22,724 bases of DNA. It comes from Paraglomus occultum. Lineage: Eukaryota > Glomeromycota > Glomeromycetes > Paraglomerales > Paraglomeraceae. The stretch lies in contig CAJVPJ010000522.1 in NCBI GenBank assembly GCA_910592205.1, positions 1 through 22,724 of the forward strand, written 5' to 3'. Positions 8,635 to 20,671 of the stretch are shown piece by piece; the first letter of the stretch is position 1, and every line of letters begins with the position of its first letter. The position numbers and the translations under genes are program-made. The notes beneath the pieces were generated by a model that saw only the letters and a list, made by a program, of their open reading frames with translations, was not told the DNA's origin and did not search any database.

Positions 8635-9413
8635 ACGGTTATTATAAGCTCTTATTGAATGTACCAATAAGCTGACAATATTTCCAAGGATTAAGTATAA
8701 AAGCGAATGCAAATTTGATGTGATACACATTTTTTCATGATTGAATGATACTTTAGTAAAATATACGAAACTATTTTTTCGAACACCTATATTGGCTGAA
8801 TTATTTACTAGAAATTCTTGTATTGATATGAAGGTATGTGATTTAACTGCATACAACTATACCACTACTGACTGCAGTCAAATAGCTTCATACCAATACA
8901 AAAATTTCTGTTGTTTACTTAGTAGAGACAGCCAATAAAAAACCAGTTTTCTTATATTTTACTAATTGATCGACTCATTTACTGTACATATATGGAGGGT
9001 TCACTGTATAAACCAGAACAACAAGAACTCGTTTGCGAAATAAAACAGCAAGTTCGATAATACTTGATTCGTTGCGTTGGGACCACATGACTACAGCATA
9101 CCCAGTTCGAAGAAGAAAAAGCTTTGTTATGTGAAAATAAATAAGTAAACAAATGTTTACTAGACCAACTGTAATCAAAACAACTAACTGCATGTCATTA
9201 TGGCCGTTTCAAATTTGATATCAAAACTCGGTTTTCGTTCGAAAGTTGAAACAACTAGATTTATTACAGTTTCGAAGATTAACGTAACAAACAAGATAAT
9301 TCATTACTATGCTGTAGAAAGACGAAATTTTCTACATTTTACACAGTAGTCTAAAAAAGACAAACGCCTAGTCAAAAAAAAACTTTGGCCCTAGCGCGAT
9401 TTAGTCTTTACCA

Positions 9414-10478
9414 TCAAACAGACGCCTGTTGGACAAGTACGGCGATATCATCAACGAGAGGACGAGGGCTGAAACTAAACTTGTCATTATCAATATTTTC
9501 AAACGATGCACTTGCTGAAAGAGTGGCAATAAACACCTCAATTGGTGAAGGGATCGGATCAATCTGATTCGCGTATCTGTGCCTGACTCCTTCATCTACG
9601 GTAAATTTCCATTTCGAGCCTTAAAACAAATTAACATAAGTTAACGATTGTTCAGCATGAACTTTCAAAGAGAAAGCAGCAAATGCAAAAAAAAAAAAAA
9701 AAGTTTTTTACCAGTAGCTTCTTCAAACAGTTTAAGTATCTCCTTTAGTGAGTATCTCGAACCGGCAACCTTAATACTTGCATTACGACATGCTTCCAAT
9801 TTAAGAGATTCAGCAGCATATTTGCCGATATCTGACATACATGTAACAGCCACTGTGGTATCGGGATCCACATAGAATTTGGCAGTCTTATTTTTGACAT
9901 CAAACCCACACCAGCCAAGATATTCTGCAAAGAGTCCACACGCAATACGGGTGTACTCAAGCCCACTTTGTTCAACCTTCTCACGGAATGCGGCTTTGGT
10001 ATCGGTTAACGGATGATCACCAGGCCTTTCAGGAGATAATAAAAATGTAATTACAAAAAGAGCATAGTCGATAAAATAAAAGAGTAGATCAAATTATAAA
10101 CTAAACTTACTTAGTCTCTACACCCCATTCAGATGGAATAAACCTTCTCACGCCGGCAGCCTTAGCAGCATTCAACAATGGCATTTGAAGAGCGTCAAAA
10201 TCACTCTCATGTTTGGCTACTGCGGGAGATGCAGCACTGATTAGAGCATCGGTTCCGCTAAGAGCTTTGACAAGATCATCATGCTGATTATAATCGGCGT
10301 AGATAATTTCTGCACCCTTGGAGGCCAATAATTCGGCTTTCTCGTTTGCGGTTTTCGGCAGTCTTCGAAGAACTTTCACTTTAAAAGATCCATCGCTCAA
10401 CAAGGCATCAACTATATGGAAACCCAAGCCTCCGGTGCCTCCTGCGACGGTTACGGTGGTGATTGGCGTGCTGCTCAT
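9414..10478 (-). CDS. NmrA/isoflavone-reductase-like NAD(P)-binding protein
   Basis: The three exons on the minus strand are 10478-10111, 10025-9712 and 9619-9414. The introns of 85 and 92 nt have GTAAGT and GTAAAA donors and AAG acceptors. The joined frame gives 295 aa, the usual length for this family, and is intact from ATG (A at -3) to TGA. Residues 13-19 are GGTGGLG, the GxxGxxG nucleotide-binding loop of an N-terminal Rossmann fold. The region around VRRFIPSEWG (about residues 110-120) is typical of NmrA-like and phenylcoumaran/isoflavone reductase proteins. Lys133, in TKAAFREKVE, lies where the reductase branch has its conserved Lys. Family members are cytosolic NAD(P)H-dependent reductases or redox-sensing regulators; which applies here, and the substrate, cannot be read from sequence. 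It is the only clear metabolic-type gene in the window. Intron 2 contains a run of 16 T on the coding strand. Confidence 0.92.
9687..9702 (+). repeat. A16 homopolymer in an intron
   Basis: Sixteen consecutive A on the plus strand fall in intron 2 of the NmrA-like gene, forming a long pyrimidine run on the coding strand just after the donor. Such runs are prone to length change and sequencing error, but this one does not affect the reading frame. Confidence 0.8.
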
Positions 10479-10889
10479 GATAAATCAAGTATATCTATAT
10501 CTGTTGCGTATATGTAAGTTATTTTGTTTCCAAGTCCGATACGCTCATTTTATACTTTTTTTTCCTTCCACAAGAAACGTTCTCACAAATCCAGTTTGGG
10601 TGGGCTTAATAATTCGGTCTCGCTAAACTATTTTACCGATCACATGACATGTTTTTCCGGTGGCAAAAAAGATCCCAACTTTTTTATTTACTTTGCGCCG
10701 CAAATCACGACATAGATTTCGTCTTATAGCTTAGCTTATAGATTATAGACAAAGGCTTTTGTTTACATACGCCATACATACCTCGCGAGATATAAATGAG
10801 GTAGCATAAAGTATTCGTTTAAAACATACAATTTTTATTGCTTAATAAATTCGGTCAACGAAGGCATTTAACCTTTTTAATAGACTCAT

Positions 10890-11036
10890 CTAAACGTCAA
10901 CGTTATTACGTATATACTTCACATTATTTTCATCAAGTGCTGTAATAATCGTTTCCTGAGTTTCTTCAGTCATCATCAACCAAGCCATTATCCACTGCAA
11001 GGTATTCATCATTTACTGAGGGATCTGTAAGCTCCA
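10890..11036 (-). pseudogene. Tigger/pogo transposase C-terminal remnant
   Basis: On the minus strand the frame from 11036 reads MELTDPSVNDEYLAVDNG and stops at 10966. Shifting one base near 10971 continues as MTEETQETIITALDENN to a stop at 10890. The EYLAVD-acidic-TEE pattern parallels EEYMVIDD and PTDEELFQ in the better preserved remnant at 21067-21643. In Tigger-like transposases this segment follows the DDE domain. At least one frameshift is needed and the rest of the element is not visible, so this is a short dead fragment. The match rests on a short pattern and could be coincidental. Confidence 0.38.
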
Positions 11037-13272
11037 TACTATTCAGAGCCAGCCATACCGTTATCGGAAAGGTTAAGCAATGAAATGCACACTCTTTTAT
11101 ATATTTGTTTTGAATTAAACGTCATCTGTTTGCTAAAGTTAAAGGGGCGCGTTGACCCGATTATGATTAACATTTCGGAATGTTGTACAGGACGTAAATA
11201 GAAATAACATAACAGTTTGTGTAATGCTAATAATAGATTATAGGGACGGGCAAGATCTAACGAGATAAATTTATATAGAAACACTATAGGGAAATCCGTC
11301 TTGCTGAACAGGTAGGGTATATCCGAGGTTGGGATATTAAAAGGTGAGTTACAAAAAGAGGTATGACTGTACTCTGCAGCTAACTTGAACAATCCATCCT
11401 GTCGTACGAACAACACTAGGTAATAATATGGCGTCGTTTGCGATAATTCAAATGACATCCGTCAAAATTTGTTGTTCAAAAAACTATATTGACATGTCGA
11501 TTTTACAGGCATATCATTGTCACTTTTCCGATCTATGCCTTACTATATATGGCAAGTTCAATGAAGTTTACTATTTGAATGACAAGCCTCCTCGCAGCAA
11601 TCAATCATGCCGTGCTAGTAATTGTGAATGTGTTAAACAAGTCAACCAAACCAACAATACCTGTTAAAATGATTTGTTTGTAAATTATGATGTATGCACA
11701 ATATATTATTTACGATAGGGTATGCGCTTACGTTCAACCGTGAGATGAACCCATTGCTGTAACACATACATAGACCATGACTTTATTCGAATCAAATACA
11801 CCAATAATTCTAATTATCGATGACTTATAGACATTTTCCATGATGCAATTGCTATTGTGAGCATCACATGCTGTGCAACAAACTACGTCATTTTAGGTTA
11901 GTATGCCAAATATAGACAATTGTCACCAACGTAATTAGCTACTTGAATCGCCACAGAGTTATTTTGTTATCCAAACATACAGTTCGCTAACTAAAAGTAT
12001 TTACCATACATAGTTAAACAAGCGTTTAGATAGCAAAAAATTTGCTTCGGCAGTCCTAATAATGCATATTTCTCATCACAATAGCTGACGTTACGTAAAT
12101 AAGAAAACAGCTTGAACTGGATTTTAGCGAGCTTGTTGTTAACGAAAGCTCTTCGTGACGGATATCGTTTATCCTTTGACACAGATTTTATGACACAAGC
12201 CAAACTAGCTCCTTGGCAGCCTTCATTTATTATGATTGGTGAATTCTCTGTTGAAGCAGGACTTGCATTGTATAAGTGAACGCGTTACCGACTGGAATAG
12301 AAGTGCAATATTGATAAACGATATAACATTTCTACAGTGGGATAGCATTCGCGTTTGCGTACGACATCTTGAAGTTGCATGCATAAGATAAAATACATAG
12401 TAACGCTGATAAGGAAAATCAATATTGTCGTTTTTGAGATTATTGATGTAGTTATAAAAGTGTCAGCTGTAGGGACGCCGACTTTGTTAAACAATAATAT
12501 TTTTATCGTACTTATACTAACAAGAAAGTTGATCTTGGCAATACTGGACGAGTCATCTATTCCAAGTATGTAATAGCATAATGAATGATAATAAGGATAA
12601 GCCTCTAATAGTGATGCGATAGTCGTAATAGAATATTGTTCGCTCAAGCTCTTTGACGTATTCGATAAACCTGTTTGTTGTTTCAAGAATAGGATATGCA
12701 AACACAGTGAATCATTCAAAAACGATGTCTTTGTTGATTAAACGTTTCATAGGCTTACCATAACAATATCTTATTCTCTGTAATCACAGACTCGATGGAG
12801 CATTCATTTTTCTCATGCCAAGACAATAATATTTTCTCCTTACAACAGCTCCTGCATTTAATCGATCGCGAGAGTCTACTATTTTACTTAAAATAATCGA
12901 CGTTCCATGCAATTACCAAAATAGAGTTAGGAAATTAATTTAAAATTTTTCTGATATACTTTAAAATACGCAAATTTGCACATTTTCGTTGGTCAGCGTT
13001 AAATGATGTAATCATATCATCACAGTTATTGCAATATTTGACTGGTACGGTTGTCCTGATCATCGTCATTCATATGAAAATGTATAATTTATTTTACAAG
13101 TTTAACCGAGTTTTATAGATGGCCGAAATATTGTCAGTTTATGTAATTTGAATCACATACTATTCTTACTAAAACTTGGTTCAATCCTGTTGTCTGGCGC
13201 ATTGTTTTCGGTGGGTTTAAATCACTATGTCAGGCCCAAATGTTAATTAACTAAAGTTTGGGGTTTAAAAGT

Positions 13273-13303
13273 GTATATATATATATATATTATTATTATT
13301 ATT
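13273..13303 (+). repeat. TA/TTA compound microsatellite
   Basis: A run of about nine TA units passes directly into about five TTA/ATT units. This is simple sequence with no associated gene. Confidence 0.85.
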
Positions 13304-13807
13304 ACAGCAGTGTTGTTATAATTAGACATACCCATATGTGTAATGAGAACTGGTGCCGTCACTATGATTAATTACCACAAAAACCAACTTCTATTGACAG
13401 AAAGTAAAGCAAAATAACATTACCTTTATAACGGGTAAATCTGTTGTGTTGGTATTAATATTTCCTGACCGTATAGCCAAATTGCAGATGACCGATAAAA
13501 AAAGTGCGTTACGGTTTTCTCAGAAAGTTTTCTAAACATAGTTTATTTTGTTAATATTATTTGCGCTTAGTATAATATGGGAAAATTATTCTACTTGAAA
13601 GGGAAAATGGAGTGAATGATCATTAACGAATATTTAATATTGCGCATCGATTTTGGCTCAGACATATTGGGACGCAATGCCCAAATTTGGAAGTATTGGC
13701 ATAAATTTTGTTAGTCTACATGCTAGAAAGCGGCCATTCTTCCAAGCTATATAATATTAATAATTATTATATATTATATACAAGTATAAGTATAAATGTA
13801 TACCGAA

Positions 13808-13826
13808 CGTTTAATTTAATTAAACG
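13808..13826. repeat. AT-rich palindrome
   Basis: CGTTTAATTTAATTAAACG reads the same on both strands except at its centre. It lies in a very AT-rich block (about 13750-13850) with further short self-complementary runs. No function can be assigned. Confidence 0.5.
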
Positions 13827-15367
13827 TATATGTAATAATTAACATTCACATTCCTATATTGCATTGCACAGGTTTAATGAATTTGTCCTTATTAAACAAA
13901 TGTTCTTGGGAACGAAACCCACATTCTCTAATGCTCCCAGCGCATTACTCAGCCGATTGATCGTCTCGAATTCTTTGGCGATTACTTGATTTGCAAGAAA
14001 CAAGAGAGGTCGATGCGTGCAACAACTGTCATTTCCCATCATCTCTCAACGTTCTATTCAGAATATCTACCAAGCCTTTTATTTACTCACACTATCCATA
14101 TTCGGCTTTATTAATTTGAATAACACAAATAACATAGATTACAGTGGGAATGACGATCGTATATAAGACTACAGTCGGGATGTTTATTGCTCCGGTTTCC
14201 GCGTTATGCGTTCAACACAGACAGAGTCTGTAATACACCTGAGCTAAATTTGCACGTAAATTTCCAAGGAAAACCTGGTAATGTATATCAAGACGAATCT
14301 TTGTTCTTGCTCGAGAAATAAGAAGATATTGTGATATTGTTTGCACTGTTCTTGATTATAAGCTAGTAAATCTCATAATCCCGTTCTTTTATAAAGCGAC
14401 CAAACTAAATGCAGTACGAGTAATAAGTTAATATTAATATGAAAGTTTCTATTCGTATACTGCTAAGTATCTTTTATAAATTAGTGTTAAGGGTTTAATA
14501 CTGGGAAAGTTAGAGTTAATATCGCCAGCTTGATTATTGCATTTTATCTTGAACAATTAATTATTTTGACAATCGTCTCCCTGTACAACTTTACCCATCC
14601 GCAAAATTAATGCTCTTACTCATCAAAAGCAATGATTGCCAACTTGTTCATCGCACTTGAATTCCGAATAAATAGCCTATTCACGGTCCTCGTCAATCTG
14701 ATAACACCATTCAACTTTACCCACATCATTTCCTACAAATAACATTGACACAAATCCATAGACATTTCACGTCTAATATCTCCGCAAACAAACCGTTTAC
14801 TGATGTTTGCAGGTATATTACCGCTATGATCTGTGTTGTCCGAAAATCATGCGTTTTTTTCTTACAGGTCTGTACTACGTAAATTCTACCACTAGACATC
14901 TCACGTTGTACAATGCATAGTCAATTATCCCGTGACCAACTAAACCAATTTTCATTCTGTGCTAACCAAAAAGTACGCCTGTATAACTGTGTCTAACTTT
15001 CGAAATTTACAACTTTGGGTTCTGTCATTGTCAACTCGCATATTTAAGAGTCCTAATACCCATATACGCTATACATCAGTCTCAATATAATATAGTAACA
15101 AAAACCTGCGTAATTTTGTCAAATAAGATATGAATGCCTCAACAATAATTAAAAACAACCACCGAAAACTGTTTACCTCATATTTAATGTATTTGGATAC
15201 GTACGTATAATAAAGAGTTTGTGAATGAGCCCATCGACTATGGCCATTGTCAAAAATACTATGTTCGGCTGGGTGTGTGCTACTAAAATCTGTGCCACAA
15301 CATGATTTGATTACTATATAGAGCTAAAGAATGAGCAGAATTTCAAGTTGACAGTAACAGCGAAGCG

Positions 15368-18300
15368 ATGACATTAATTGCCAAGGAATGGTTAGAAAAG
15401 AGTATTGAACGTGAATACATTCAATTCTATCCTTACGATGACTTAATTGATCAAGACTGCATAGGCTACGGTGAATTCGGCCACCTAGTTTTCAAAGCAA
15501 CAATAGCAACGTCGGGCATTACCGTGGCATACAAGATAATCAAATATTGGGACGACGAGTTTGTTAAATGTTTTGTAAAGGAGGTTTGTAATTGTGTTAG
15601 TGGAAGTAAAATTTATGAAATAGTAGCCCTGATATTTAAGCTATTATATTCTAGCTCAAGATTCGTCGTACAGTAGGTAATCATCCCAACATAACTCGAT
15701 TCTTTGGAGTTAGCAAAGGTAACGACGACGGACGAGATTATTTCAATGTTAAAAATGGTTTAAATAAATAAATAAATATATATATTAAATTCCTGAACAG
15801 ATATGGAAGAAAGATACTTGATGGTCTTTGAATACTCCAACAATGGTTCGTTACGAAAATACTTGTCGTCAACTATCGAACTAGATTGGCCTGCAAACTG
15901 TCAACTAGGTTTGGATATTATTAACGGATTGAGACATATTCACGGAGTAGGAATCTTGCATAAAAATTTAGTGAGTATATTATTTGTTAAGACATTGTTT
16001 ATAGCGTAAACTGTAACTGAATAATTACATTATGACCAGTCTTCGAGCAATGTATTAATTCACGGAAAGACGGCTAAGATCACGGATTTTGGAACACTCG
16101 GAAAAATATTACTCCGAAAAACGTCAACAGATTACCGAGCTTACCTTGATCCTAAATGCTTCAATAACAGTGATAGCAAGCATGACGACAAATCTGATAT
16201 TTTTAGCTTTGGGGTTATTTTATGGGAAATATCCAGCAGACAATCTCCACACAGTGAATTTGCAAGTACATATACATCAGACTTTCTGACTTATAGGCTT
16301 AATGGTGGTCGCCACGCTGTAGTCCCGGGTACGCCTGAAGAGTATAGAAGTTTATATACAGAATGCTGGGATAGTGATTCAGCAAACCGACCAAACAGTC
16401 AACAGTGCTACGACAGATTAAAAAATACAATGGAAAAATTGAGCCAGTTACCAAAATGTGTTTCTAATCAATACAATGAAAAGGTTAAAGATCACACTCT
16501 TTCTGACAAGCTGTCAATGTTATACAACAAGTTGCAACTTAGTGGGAAATCTATGAAAGAAACAGCAGATTTTATCAAATACTGGCTCATACAAAAAAAG
16601 CAAAGTTCATTGGCAGTACTAAAAGCCCATACAGGCTGTGGACAATGCTCTTGGTTAATTGGATTTTTCTATGCACATGGGCTAGAAACAGAAGCAGATC
16701 TTGGACAAGCTGTTCAATGGTATCAACAATCAGCAAAGGCGTGCAACGTGGTGGCACAGCATAATCTTGGTATCTGTTATGAGAATGGGATAGGAGTAGA
16801 AACAAATATTCCAAAAGCAGTTGAGCTATATCAGAAAGCAACTGAGCAAGGACATGCCAATGCACAATATCATCTTGGTGTTTGCTATAGACATGGAACA
16901 GGAGTAGAAAAGAGTATTCAAAAAGCAATTGAGCTGTTTCAGAAAGCAGCAGAACAAGGGCATGCCAATGCACAATATAATCTTGGTATCTGTTACAATC
17001 ATGGGATAGGGGTGAAAAAGAATATTCAAAAGGCAGTTGAGTTGTTTCAAATAGCAGCTGAAAAAGGACACATCAATGCACAATATAACCTTGGTATTTG
17101 CTATAATTATGGTATAGCAGTGAAAAAGAATATTCATAAAGCTGTTGAACTGTACCAAAAAGCAGCTGAAGGAGGACATGACAAGGCACAGTACAATCTT
17201 GGATTTTATTATAAACATGGGGCAGGAGTGGGAAAGAATATTCAGAAAGCCATTGAGATGTATCAAAAAGCTGCTGAACAAGGGCATGCCAAGGCACAAT
17301 ATGATCTTGGTGTCTGCTATGAGAATGGGACAGGTGTAGAAAAAAGTATTCAAAAAGCAATCAAGCTATATCAAAAAGCAGCTGAACAAGGGGATGCTAA
17401 TGCACAATATAATCTTGGTGTTTATTATGAGAATGGGACAGGAATGGAAATGAGTATTGAAAAAGCAGTTGAGCTGTATCAGAAAGCAGCTGAACAAGGG
17501 CATGCCAAGGCACAATATGATCTTGGTGTTTGCTATTGGCATGGAACAGGAGTAGAAACAAATATTCAAAAAGCAGTTGAGCTGTATCAGAAAGCAGCTG
17601 AACAAGGCCATGCCAATGCACAATATGATCTTGGTAATTGTTATAAGTATGGAATAGTAGTGGAAAAGAACATTCAAAAAGCAGTTGAGCTATATCAAAA
17701 AGCAGCTGGACAATGGCATGCCTCTGCACAATATGATCTTGGTGTTTGCTACAGTTATGGTATAGTAGTGGAAAGGAATATCCATAAAGCAGTTGAACTG
17801 TATCAGAAAGCTGCTAGACAATGGCATGCCAGAGCACAATATAATCTTGGAATCTGCTATAATTATGGAATAGTAGTGGAAAAGAACATTCAAAAGGCAG
17901 TTGAGCTGTATCAGAAAGCAGCTGAGCAAGGGCATGCCAAGGCAGAATATAATCTTGGTATTTGCTACAATTATGGAATAGCAGTGGAAACAAATATTCA
18001 AAAAGCTGTAAGGCTGTATCAGAATGCAGCTGCACAAGGGCATGCCAAAGCACAATATAACCTTGGTATTTGTTACAATAATGGTATAATAGTAAAACAG
18101 GACATTCAAAAAGCAATAGAGCTGTATCAGAAAGCAGCTAAACAAGGAAATGCCAATGCCCAATATGATCTTGGTGTCTATTATGAGAATGGGATAGGAG
18201 TAGAAAAAGATATTTATAAAGCAGTTGAGCTGTATCAAAAAGCAGCTGTACAAGGGCATGCCAATGCTCAATATAATCTTGCTCTTTGCTATAAACTTGG

Positions 18301-19117
18301 GACAGGCATAGGAAAGAATATTCAAACAGCAGTTGAGCTGTATCAGAAAGCAGCAGAACAAGGACTTGCCAGTGCACAACATAGTCTGGCTGTTTGCTAT
18401 TATAATGGAATAGTTGTAGAGACAAATATAGAAAAAGCAGTTGAGTTGTTTCAAAAAGCAGCAGAACAAGAGCATGTCAATGCACAATACAATCTTGGTG
18501 TTTGCTATTATAATGGAATAGGGGTAGGAATAGATATTAAAAAAACAATTGGGTGGTTTCAAAAATCAGCTGAACAAGGTCATGTTAATGCACAATATAG
18601 TCTTGGTGTTTGCTATCATAATGGAGTAGGAGTAGAAAATGATATTCAAAAAGCTGCCATGTTGTATCAGAAAGCTGCAGAACAAGGAGATGCAAAGGCT
18701 CAATATAACCTTGGTGTTTGTTATAGGCATGGGACAGGAGTGATAAAGGATAAGCAAATAGCAGTTGAGTTGTTTCAAAAAGCAGCTGAACAAGGGCATG
18801 CCTCTGCACAATATGATCTTGGTGTTTGCTATGATTATGGGGTAGTAGTGGAAAAGAACATTCAAAAAGCAGTTGAGCTGTATCAGAAGGCAGCTGAACA
18901 AGGACATGCCAAGGCACAATATGATCTTGGTTTTTGCTATAAACTTGGGTCAGGTGTGGGAAAGAATATTAAAAAGGCAATTGAGCTGTATCAGAAGGCA
19001 GCTGAACAAGGACACATCAGGGCCCAAAAAGCAATTGAGGTTGGGCTGAATGAAGAACCACAAAATAATCATGACATATATGATCGGATCCTTTTTGATC
19101 ATTATAAACATGTCTAA
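15368..19117 (+). CDS. Kinase-like domain (probably inactive) fused to 22 Sel1 repeats
   Basis: The four exons are 15368-15583, 15655-15718, 15801-15970 and 16040-19117. The GT-AG introns are 71, 82 and 69 nt, in phases 0, 1 and 0. The joined frame gives 1175 aa. The N-terminus MTLIAKEWLEKSIEREY is typical of glomeromycete kinases. The kinase-like domain spans about residues 20-280: glycine loop GYGEFG (33-38), beta-3 Lys56, alpha-C Glu72 at the exon end, DFG (166-168), SDIFSFG (202-208) and NRP (Arg267). Two key residues are changed. The HRD position reads HKN (147-149), so the catalytic Asp is Asn149; the APE position reads DPK (187-189), so the Glu that pairs with Arg267 is Lys. Phosphotransfer is therefore unlikely, although ATP binding may persist. 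Residues 351-1142 are 22 Sel1 repeats of exactly 36 residues, followed by a 33-residue tail. Sel1 arrays form curved helical scaffolds for protein partners. The likely role is as a signalling adaptor; partners are unknown. Confidence 0.92.
16640..19015 (+). repeat. Array of 22 Sel1-coding units of 108 bp
   Basis: Twenty-two consecutive 108-bp units code for 36-residue Sel1 repeats. Typical elements are AQYNLGVCY at the start, G-x-G-V in the middle, and KAVELYQKAAEQGH at the end. Unit 1 is the most diverged. No insertion or deletion breaks the 36-residue register. Units 10-12 and 21 share a G(I/V)VVE middle in place of the common GIGVE or GTGVE, and units 10-11 alone end QWH, which points to local duplication or gene conversion. 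The array produces long antisense open frames that are by-products of its composition. Confidence 0.95.
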
Positions 19118-19675
19118 TTTTGTAAAGTTTGTGATTGTTTAATAGAAAAATTTAAGCAAATTTCTTCTTATGAGGTGTCAACATTCCCAGTAACTTTGTC
19201 ATAACTGTCCAAGAAACATTATTATGTACAGTATATGTATCCATATTAAATAAGTTATCAGTGAAATATAAATATATGCATTTGTATCAATATAAGTATA
19301 CATTGACTATTATCTATATCTGAAATTTCTGCAAAACAAATAAGCCTGTTATTATATTTTTTTGCTAGCAAATAAACCAATACTTTGCTAATTATTGTTA
19401 TCTTTCGGATAATATTATTCGTTGTGTCCATCGCAATGTCACAAAGATTATCTGATAAATTTTTGCACAAAAACGAATAAGTTGTTCAAAATAATAAGTC
19501 AAATTTTTTTAGTAACAATTAGTAAACGATTTTATATAAGAAATGCAATTAATTATCTTTGTGTTTGATAGTAAACATTTCCGATTACATACTAATCCTC
19601 GAATATGGGCTGACCATAATGAAAGTACCCTATATCTAGAATAAGTTCGTAACTGCATTATCTCATTATTATAGC

Positions 19676-19716
<41 letters not shown>
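19676..19716 (+). repeat. TTA microsatellite
   Basis: Nearly 14 perfect TTA units (41 bases) lie in non-coding DNA. The locus is likely to vary in length between strains or nuclei. Confidence 0.95.
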
Positions 19717-19993
19717 TTTGAAATAAACAAGTTTTGGGTCTTTTAATAGTTCGAATTATGATTAAAAGCAATGGATTTCGACCAATCAGAGTATATAGAT
19801 TCGATCTCGTTATTCGCTTGATAGTAAATATGACTTTAAATCCGTTTGGGAACGGGGGTTGACGCTCAAAATGCCAAGGTGTAGGCCTTCCAAGAGAACT
19901 TACAATACTTTATTATACAGAATCAATTCAAAAATATGTAGTTTTATTTAATAAACAGACTTTACTCCTTAAACGTTTCCCGATTAGTTCGTG

Positions 19994-20011
19994 AACCCCT
20001 TATTAGGGGTT
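19994..20011 (+). other. Short perfect hairpin
   Basis: AACCCCT at 19994-20000 pairs with AGGGGTT at 20005-20011 around a four-base loop. It lies far from any recognised gene end (about 0.9 kb past the Sel1 gene), so a role is unclear. Confidence 0.4.
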
Positions 20012-20671
20012 GTAAATGCAGTCTGGTTCTCGATAAAGAAATCTGTGCGCGACATCAGCGACACAAGATTTCATTGCTGAAGATGTCATACGATGGTCAC
20101 GTCACTGTTAATATTAACGAATTTTGGTACTTTTACTCATAACGAGGTTGGTAGTTACCCAACCCCAGGAGCATAAACTGGAGTGGAATTCACATGGTAA
20201 ATAATGATCTGTGTCACGTTCCCTGTGTTTTATAGATACGCACCTGAACATTAAATCAGCGAGCAGGACTGCCGTTTGATGACCGATGTGAGAGCACTTC
20301 CAAGGCAATATTTGCTGTCTGATGACTGACGCAAGATATTATGGTAGATAATATTTTGGTTCTCGACAAACCAGTCTCAGCAAAGATCATGGTTCTGCAA
20401 TAAACTGACCTTTAAGTTAACGTGTCTTATGAGGAAAAGGTAGTATAAAAATTATACATTCCAAATTTATTCTTTTATCCAAGAAAGAGACATTAGTGAG
20501 TTTTTTTTAAAAGTTTTTAATATCAGAAAAAATTGAAACTAAGTTAGGGAAAGAATTCATGAATCAGCTCTGGAGAGCACAGCACGCTGATGGTAGCCCC
20601 TTTCCATTGTGTGATCAGTATGCCAAGCTTGCAATCACTTTAATGTTAGTAGACTGTAACTACAGTCAAGA

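Larger units (their letters stand above)
7217..9413. other. Gene-poor stretch with an 85-bp tandem duplication
   Basis: No gene is supported in these 2.2 kb. The overlapping short frames at 8608-8938 and 8975-9193 are unconvincing; the last is hydrophobic but has no recognisable exon structure. Structured items are the tandem duplication at 7356-7520, the hairpin at 8422-8455 and the 17-base repeat at 8618-8634. The left end could hold a missing first exon and the promoter of the 5382-7216 gene. Confidence 0.45.
11037..15367. other. 4.3-kb stretch without a recognised gene
   Basis: No gene is supported here. Three longer open frames were inspected. The minus-strand frame 11458-11039 (139 codons) shows no family features. 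The minus-strand frame 12719-12285 (144 codons, TTG start) has two hydrophobic stretches, one around ILIFLISVTMYFILC, and could be an exon of a membrane protein, but no joining exons were found. The plus-strand frame 11428-11667 is a small Cys-containing peptide without a clear signal sequence. A microsatellite (13273-13303) and a palindrome (13808-13826) also occur. The last few hundred bases must hold the promoter of the kinase-Sel1 gene at 15368. Confidence 0.4.
19118..20662. other. Intergenic stretch downstream of the kinase-Sel1 gene
   Basis: No gene is supported. The stretch holds the 3' flank of the kinase-Sel1 gene without a clear AATAAA close to the stop, a long TTA microsatellite (19676-19716), a small GC-rich hairpin (19994-20011) and AT-rich DNA. 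Short frames at 19258-19470, 19509-19730 and 20114-20308 are unconvincing. Confidence 0.45.

Noticed and set aside
8741-8938. Possible exon with GTATGT donor (8835) and CTGCAG acceptor (8878)
   Set aside because: The implied intron of about 44 nt is shorter than all others in the window, and the encoded peptide resembles no family and quickly meets a stop.
9401-9984. Separate short minus-strand frames as independent small genes
   Set aside because: They are off-frame or unspliced readings of the NmrA-like gene; splicing at 10110/10026 and 9711/9620 gives one intact 295-residue protein.
13854-14042. Minus-strand 62-codon frame
   Set aside because: It is short, without motifs or adjoining exons, and compatible with chance.
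16587-18919. Many long minus-strand open frames (up to 290 codons) opposite the Sel1 array
   Set aside because: They repeat with the 108-bp period and are by-products of the codon composition of the Sel1 units. They show only repeated low-complexity Leu/Cys/Phe-rich peptides and no independent motif.
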